From: CAYVQZ01 sp964453435
GTDB taxonomy: Bacteria; Abyssobacteria; SURF-5
DNA length: 8,846 bases
Reading direction: 5' to 3'
Assembly: GCA_964453435.1 (NCBI GenBank)
Contig: CAYVQZ010000101.1
Coordinates: forward strand, 1 to 8,846
The notes under the pieces are model-generated. The model did not search any database. It saw only the letters and a list, made by a program, of their open reading frames with translations, and was not told the origin of the DNA. Positions 5,840 through 8,846 of this stretch are shown piece by piece; position 1 is the stretch's first letter; each line of letters starts with the position of its first letter. Both the position numbers and the translations under genes were made by a program.

Positions 5840-7057
5840 TCACCTCGCTTCTTTCGCTGTCAGGGTCAGAGACAGTTCTTGTCTTTTCCGGAGCACTCCG
5901 ACCGAGAATTGCTCTCCCACCAGGGCGCTTCCGAATGCGCTCATCGCGTCATCCGCATCGTTCACGATTCGCTGGTCCACACTGGCGATTACGTCGCCGG
6001 GTTTCAGGCCCGCCTCATCGGCGGGGCTGTTAATCTCGACCGACCTGACGAAAACGCCTCCCGCAGGCAGGCCGAGCGCCCTGGCGGTCTCATTGTCGAC
6101 GGTGATAAGGGTGAAGCCGAGCCACGGTTCGCGCACTTTGCCGTGTTCTTTCACCTCGTCCAGAATTTTCTTCACCCGATTGATGGGAATTGCAAATCCG
6201 ACCCCGAGCGAACCGCCTGACCGCGTGAAAATGAAAGTGTTGATGCCGATCACTTCTCCGTCGGCGTTTACAAGGGGGCCCCCGCTGTTTCCGGGATTAA
6301 TTGCGGCATCGGTCTGAATCATGTCGGTATACACTCTTCCGCTGCCTCCGGGTTTGAATGACCGCTTCCGGGCGCTGACCACGCCAACGGTCACTGACGG
6401 ATGAGCGTCTTCCAAAAGTCTGCCAAAGGGGTTCCCGATGGCTATTGCCCATTCGCCTATCAACAGATTGTCCGAATCGCCCAGCGCCGCATACGGAAGG
6501 CCGTCGCCTTCCACCCTGATAATCGCTATGTCGGAAGGCTCGTGAATGCCCGCGAGCGTGCCGGAAAGTTCGAGACCATCAGGCGTTATCACCGTTATTT
6601 CTTCTGCCCCATGGACCACATGTTCGTTCGTGATAACATAGCCGTCGGGAGAAACAAGCACGCCGGAGCCAATGCTCGGAATTGTCTCCCGATATTTGTA
6701 ATATCGCCGGCGCGGAAAGAAATCCCGAAAGAAGAAATCGAAATAGTCGTCATACAGCGGATTCAGCCCTCGCACGATTCGTGTTGTAACCACTCCGATA
6801 TTGACCACCGCCGGGCCAACCTTGTTTGCGGCGGCGACTATGGCGTTGCGACGCGACCGCGAAACGGCCTCGTTCGACGACGTCGCGGAGGCGGGTCGCC
6901 CCTCCATCACGACAGCGCGCGAATCCGAACTCGGCAGTTTCAGCATCGCCAAGACTAAAATCGCGGCAAACGCGAGAAGAAATGCGAGTCCCGCCGCGCT
7001 CATCGACCGGTTCGGGACCAACCTCTGTTTCTTCCGGAATGCTATTTTGTCCATCAT
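5840..7057 (-). CDS. Membrane-anchored HtrA/DegP-type serine protease with one PDZ domain
   Basis: The 405-residue product is a trypsin-like protease that degrades or processes misfolded envelope proteins. A positively charged N-terminus (residues 2-17) and one hydrophobic segment (about 20-40) indicate a signal anchor, with the catalytic part outside the inner membrane. The triad is His146 (TNEHVV), Asp176 (PSDIAII) and Ser258 (GNSGGPL). One PDZ domain covers about 312-402 (GVFVRSVEINSPADEAGLKPGDVI). One PDZ plus an anchor resembles DegS or many HtrA proteins rather than two-PDZ DegP. A Phe/Tyr/Arg-rich stretch at 101-122 precedes the protease domain, where HtrA proteins often carry aromatic loops. 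ATG at 7057 is chosen because TAAGGA lies seven bases upstream (7065-7070) and it overlaps the comB stop as ATGA; the next codon is also ATG. The open frame continues upstream but inside comB. Confidence 0.93.
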   Translation of the reverse strand: MMDKIAFRKKQRLVPNRSMSAAGLAFLLAFAAILVLAMLKLPSSDSRAVVMEGRPASATSSNEAVSRSRRNAIVAAANKVGPAVVNIGVVTTRIVRGLNPLYDDYFDFFFRDFFPRRRYYKYRETIPSIGSGVLVSPDGYVITNEHVVHGAEEITVITPDGLELSGTLAGIHEPSDIAIIRVEGDGLPYAALGDSDNLLIGEWAIAIGNPFGRLLEDAHPSVTVGVVSARKRSFKPGGSGRVYTDMIQTDAAINPGNSGGPLVNADGEVIGINTFIFTRSGGSLGVGFAIPINRVKKILDEVKEHGKVREPWLGFTLITVDNETARALGLPAGGVFVRSVEINSPADEAGLKPGDVIASVDQRIVNDADDAMSAFGSALVGEQFSVGVLRKRQELSLTLTAKEAR

Positions 7058-7761
7058 GGTTTTATCCTTACTATCCCGTCGTTTTCCCGCATGGCCAAAA
7101 GGCGGAATCTGTCGGTTTCCGCCGCGAAGTCGATATCCCGCTCGAACCCGAGCCGAACCAGGTTTCGGCCATGCGCGCTCGACGTCTTCATTGTCCGCGC
7201 CAAGTCGTTTCGGCAGTTTCTCCAAATAGAAACGGCCTCCCTCGTCTCCGCAATGCCATGTGCGCCCAGTCGCTCGAGCATCATGCCGCCACACGCCGTA
7301 TCCTCTAACGAGGGCTTGCCGCGGGTGCCCGCGCACAGTATGTATGTGTCCCTGTTCTCGCGCTCCAGGAATCGAATGATTTCGGACGCGTTCAGAAAAC
7401 AGCCGACAAGCAGCAGGTCAGAGTCGGCGCACCTTTTGATTGCCCTCGTTCCGTTTGTTGTCGTGAACGCGAGGGTGCGCCCCTGAATCATCTCCGGCGC
7501 ATACTCGAGCGGCGAGTTGCCGAAGTCGAACCCTTCCAACTTCACTCCGCCTCGTTCGCCGCCGAGGAGAGAATCGCGCTCCTTTGCAATTTGTCTGGCC
7601 TCCTCCGGGGTCTCTACCGGGAAAACGGCGGAACACCCGTTGGCAAGGGCCGTCACGATCGTCGTGCTCGCCCGCAGAACATCTATCACTACACAAACGA
7701 ATCCACGGACGGCGTCCGGGCTTACGGATTCGGTTGTTAGTGCGACCCTCAACTGCGCCAT
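7054..7761 (-). CDS. comB: ComB family protein (2-phosphosulfolactate phosphatase-like)
   Basis: The 235-residue product matches the ComB family, Mg2+-dependent phosphatases that convert 2-phosphosulfolactate to sulfolactate in coenzyme M biosynthesis of methanogens. Bacterial homologues are widespread and mostly untested. Family motifs are IDVLRAST (26-33), EGFDFGNSP (76-84), TTTNGT (100-105), CAGTRGKPSLEDTACGG (143-159) and the SAHGRNL...DIDFAAETD end (195-217). The length is usual. No comA, comC or other sulfolactate gene is visible, so the true substrate in this bacterium is open. The start ATG is three bases after the stop of the MBL-fold gene, and a GGGTGA stretch before it is a weak ribosome site. 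Its stop overlaps the htrA start by four bases. The three genes should be one transcript. Confidence 0.87.
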   Translation of the reverse strand: MAQLRVALTTESVSPDAVRGFVCVVIDVLRASTTIVTALANGCSAVFPVETPEEARQIAKERDSLLGGERGGVKLEGFDFGNSPLEYAPEMIQGRTLAFTTTNGTRAIKRCADSDLLLVGCFLNASEIIRFLERENRDTYILCAGTRGKPSLEDTACGGMMLERLGAHGIAETREAVSIWRNCRNDLARTMKTSSAHGRNLVRLGFERDIDFAAETDRFRLLAMRENDGIVRIKP

Positions 7762-7764
7762 TTT

Positions 7765-8598
7765 TCACCCGCCGCCCGGCGCTTTTTTCTGCGGAACAAA
7801 TGAAAAAACCAGGTCGCCGGACAGTTTGTCCGTTGAAAATTCCACCGTATTCCCGGCGAACAGTGTGATGCACCCGATATCGTTTCGGGAGAGTTTTCGT
7901 TGAAAGCTGCCAAGGGCGTCTTCAACTTCAAGACTGTGTTCGCTCACTTTTTTCATGGCAACAAGGTCAAGATATCGGCCGACACAATCAAAGTGCATGG
8001 GAACAACATATTTTGGCTTTATGGCCTTTGCGAGTTCGACGGCGTAGTTTATGTCCATGCCGTCTGCGCCCTGTCGAAAGGTGCGAAACGAACAGGCGAT
8101 CTGGAGAAAGGCCACGTCGATTCGTTTGCCCTGAAGAGCCTCGACAATGCTCCAGTCGAACCGGGTGTCGCCGCTGAAGTACAAGTTCCTGCTGCCTTCG
8201 ACGAAGAACCCGAGGGAATTCTTCAAGGGTGGATGCAGCGCGGGAATCGCGGTTATCCGGAGATTCTCGAAGCCGCAGCTCTGTCCCGGGCGCATCTCGC
8301 AGAGATTGGTGATTCTGTTCAATTTGGCCCGAAAGACAACGCTCCGGGGACCGACGACTTTTGTTCCGAGCCGGCGCGCGATTTCGAACGACGCTGCGCT
8401 GAGGTGGTCGGGGTGGTTATGAGAAACCAGCATCAGATCACACCTGTCCAGCGAATCCGGCTCGATTCCAAGTGGATAAATCCTGCGCATAAATAGATAG
8501 TATCGAATTCCGGAATTGGTAAAGCACGGGTCGGTCAGGACCACAATGTTGTCAATATCCACTTTGAAGGTTGATTGCCCGACGGCTTGTATTTTCAT
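7765..8598 (-). CDS. MBL-fold metal-dependent hydrolase (UlaG/RomA-like)
   Basis: The 277-residue product is a metallo-beta-lactamase-fold hydrolase. Zinc-site residues are His60, His62, Asp64 and His65 (SHNHPDH), His122 (PALHP), Asp144 (SGDTRF) and His202 (VPMHFD). The order matches the UlaG/RomA/NAPE-PLD-like branch, which includes lactonases and phosphodiesterases. The substrate cannot be given. No signal peptide is seen, so it is presumably cytosolic. ATG at 8598 is chosen because the protein then begins MKIQAVGQSTFKV, as relatives do. The ribosome site there is poor (TTAAGAA), and an in-frame ATG at 8655 would add 19 residues without family similarity. The last approximately 30 residues run past the fold and end in KKAPGGG. 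It is the first gene of the minus-strand operon with comB and htrA. Confidence 0.88.
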   Translation of the reverse strand: MKIQAVGQSTFKVDIDNIVVLTDPCFTNSGIRYYLFMRRIYPLGIEPDSLDRCDLMLVSHNHPDHLSAASFEIARRLGTKVVGPRSVVFRAKLNRITNLCEMRPGQSCGFENLRITAIPALHPPLKNSLGFFVEGSRNLYFSGDTRFDWSIVEALQGKRIDVAFLQIACSFRTFRQGADGMDINYAVELAKAIKPKYVVPMHFDCVGRYLDLVAMKKVSEHSLEVEDALGSFQRKLSRNDIGCITLFAGNTVEFSTDKLSGDLVFSFVPQKKAPGGG

Positions 8599-8669
8599 AG
8601 TTCTTAACCGTTGAAATGAGCCTTCACAGAGACAGTTCCGCAGGCGTCCCGCCACCGGTTACCAAGTGG

Positions 8670-8699
8670 ATGATACCAGAGGCTCTTTCCCGATTTCAA
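8670..8699 (-). promoter_or_regulatory. Candidate sigma70 promoter of the MBL-comB-htrA operon
   Basis: Read on the minus strand, TTGAAA (8699-8694, 5 of 6) is followed after 18 bases by TATCAT (8675-8670, 5 of 6). The bases TGG just before it form an extended -10 (TGn). Transcription would start near 8663, leaving a leader of about 65 bases before the ATG at 8598. It is the strongest promoter-like match I found in the window. Confidence 0.55.
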
Positions 8700-8802
8700 G
8701 ACGATACCGTTCTCCCCTTCCGGCGCATGGGCGCACGACATAGAAGTAGGTTTTAGGCGCCGCTTTCCTCTTATCGGGATTTTCATGCTGCGGCTCTCAT
8801 AA

Positions 8803-8816
8803 TGTTAACGGTAACA
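8803..8816. promoter_or_regulatory. Operator-like dyad with central CG
   Basis: TGTTAAC (8803-8809) and GGTAACA (8810-8816) form a 14-base inverted repeat with one mismatch and a central CG. This layout resembles LacI-family operators. It lies about 205 bases before the MBL-fold gene and upstream of its candidate promoter, so it may serve a gene beyond the right edge. The match is short and could be chance. Confidence 0.22.
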
Positions 8817-8834
8817 ATGTGATACGGGGCGAAA

Positions 8835-8845
8835 GGGACTGTCCC
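8835..8845. repeat. Short perfect inverted repeat at the right edge
   Basis: GGGAC (8835-8839) and GTCCC (8841-8845) are perfect inverted arms around a single T, one base before the window ends. The repeat may extend outside. It could be the tip of a REP- or MITE-like element or chance; one copy in the window cannot decide. Confidence 0.3.
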
Positions 8846-8846
8846 A

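Noticed and set aside
8604..8786. Minus-strand 60-codon frame just before the MBL-fold gene, ending 5 bases before its ATG
   Set aside because: Tight spacing made it worth a look, but the best promoter in the region lies inside it, it has no clear ribosome site, and the product resembles nothing I know. It remains possible as a small gene.

Overview
The window is bacterial chromosome with dense, short-spaced operons, moderately GC-rich (judged by eye, not computed). The housekeeping genes are def, recR, xerD, an htrA/degP-type protease and a tRNA-Val. They sit among accessory metal, cobalamin and hydrolase genes: a FepC/BtuD-like ABC ATPase, a B12-binding radical SAM enzyme, a PHP phosphoesterase, a ComB phosphatase and a metallo-beta-lactamase-fold protein. 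This mix suggests a free-living, probably anaerobic and uncultured bacterium. No phylum can be assigned from what is visible. I see no phage, IS transposase or CRISPR array.

Layout. Positions 1-46 hold the 3' half of tRNA-Val(UAC), followed by its hairpin terminator (67-108). A spacer with a candidate promoter (245-273) leads to def (308-817) and recR (819-1418), one base apart, and this unit closes with a perfect intrinsic terminator (1446-1471). A second plus-strand run follows: xerD (1527-2399), an ABC ATPase (2421-3233), a B12/radical SAM protein overlapping it by ATGA (3230-4657), and a PHP-domain phosphoesterase (4726-5778). After a 61-bp convergent gap, three minus-strand genes are read right to left: MBL-fold hydrolase (8598-7765), comB-like phosphatase (7761-7054) and membrane-anchored HtrA protease (7057-5840). 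They are separated by 3 bp and then overlap by 4 bp. A good sigma70-like promoter (8699-8670) lies upstream of this operon. The last approximately 150 bases hold two short dyads and no convincing gene.

How the genes work together. Def removes N-formyl groups from new proteins. RecR loads RecA in gap repair. XerD resolves chromosome dimers. The ABC ATPase is of the class that drives uptake of Fe-siderophores, heme or cobalamin and is translationally coupled to a cobalamin-dependent radical SAM enzyme, so a B12 link is attractive but unproven because no permease or binding protein is present. The MBL-comB-htrA operon pairs two small-molecule hydrolases with an envelope quality-control protease; the logic of that grouping is not evident from the sequence. 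No gene-free stretch exceeds 300 bases: the two longest are about 50-307 (terminator, one inverted repeat, one candidate promoter) and 8599-8846 (promoter and two dyads).
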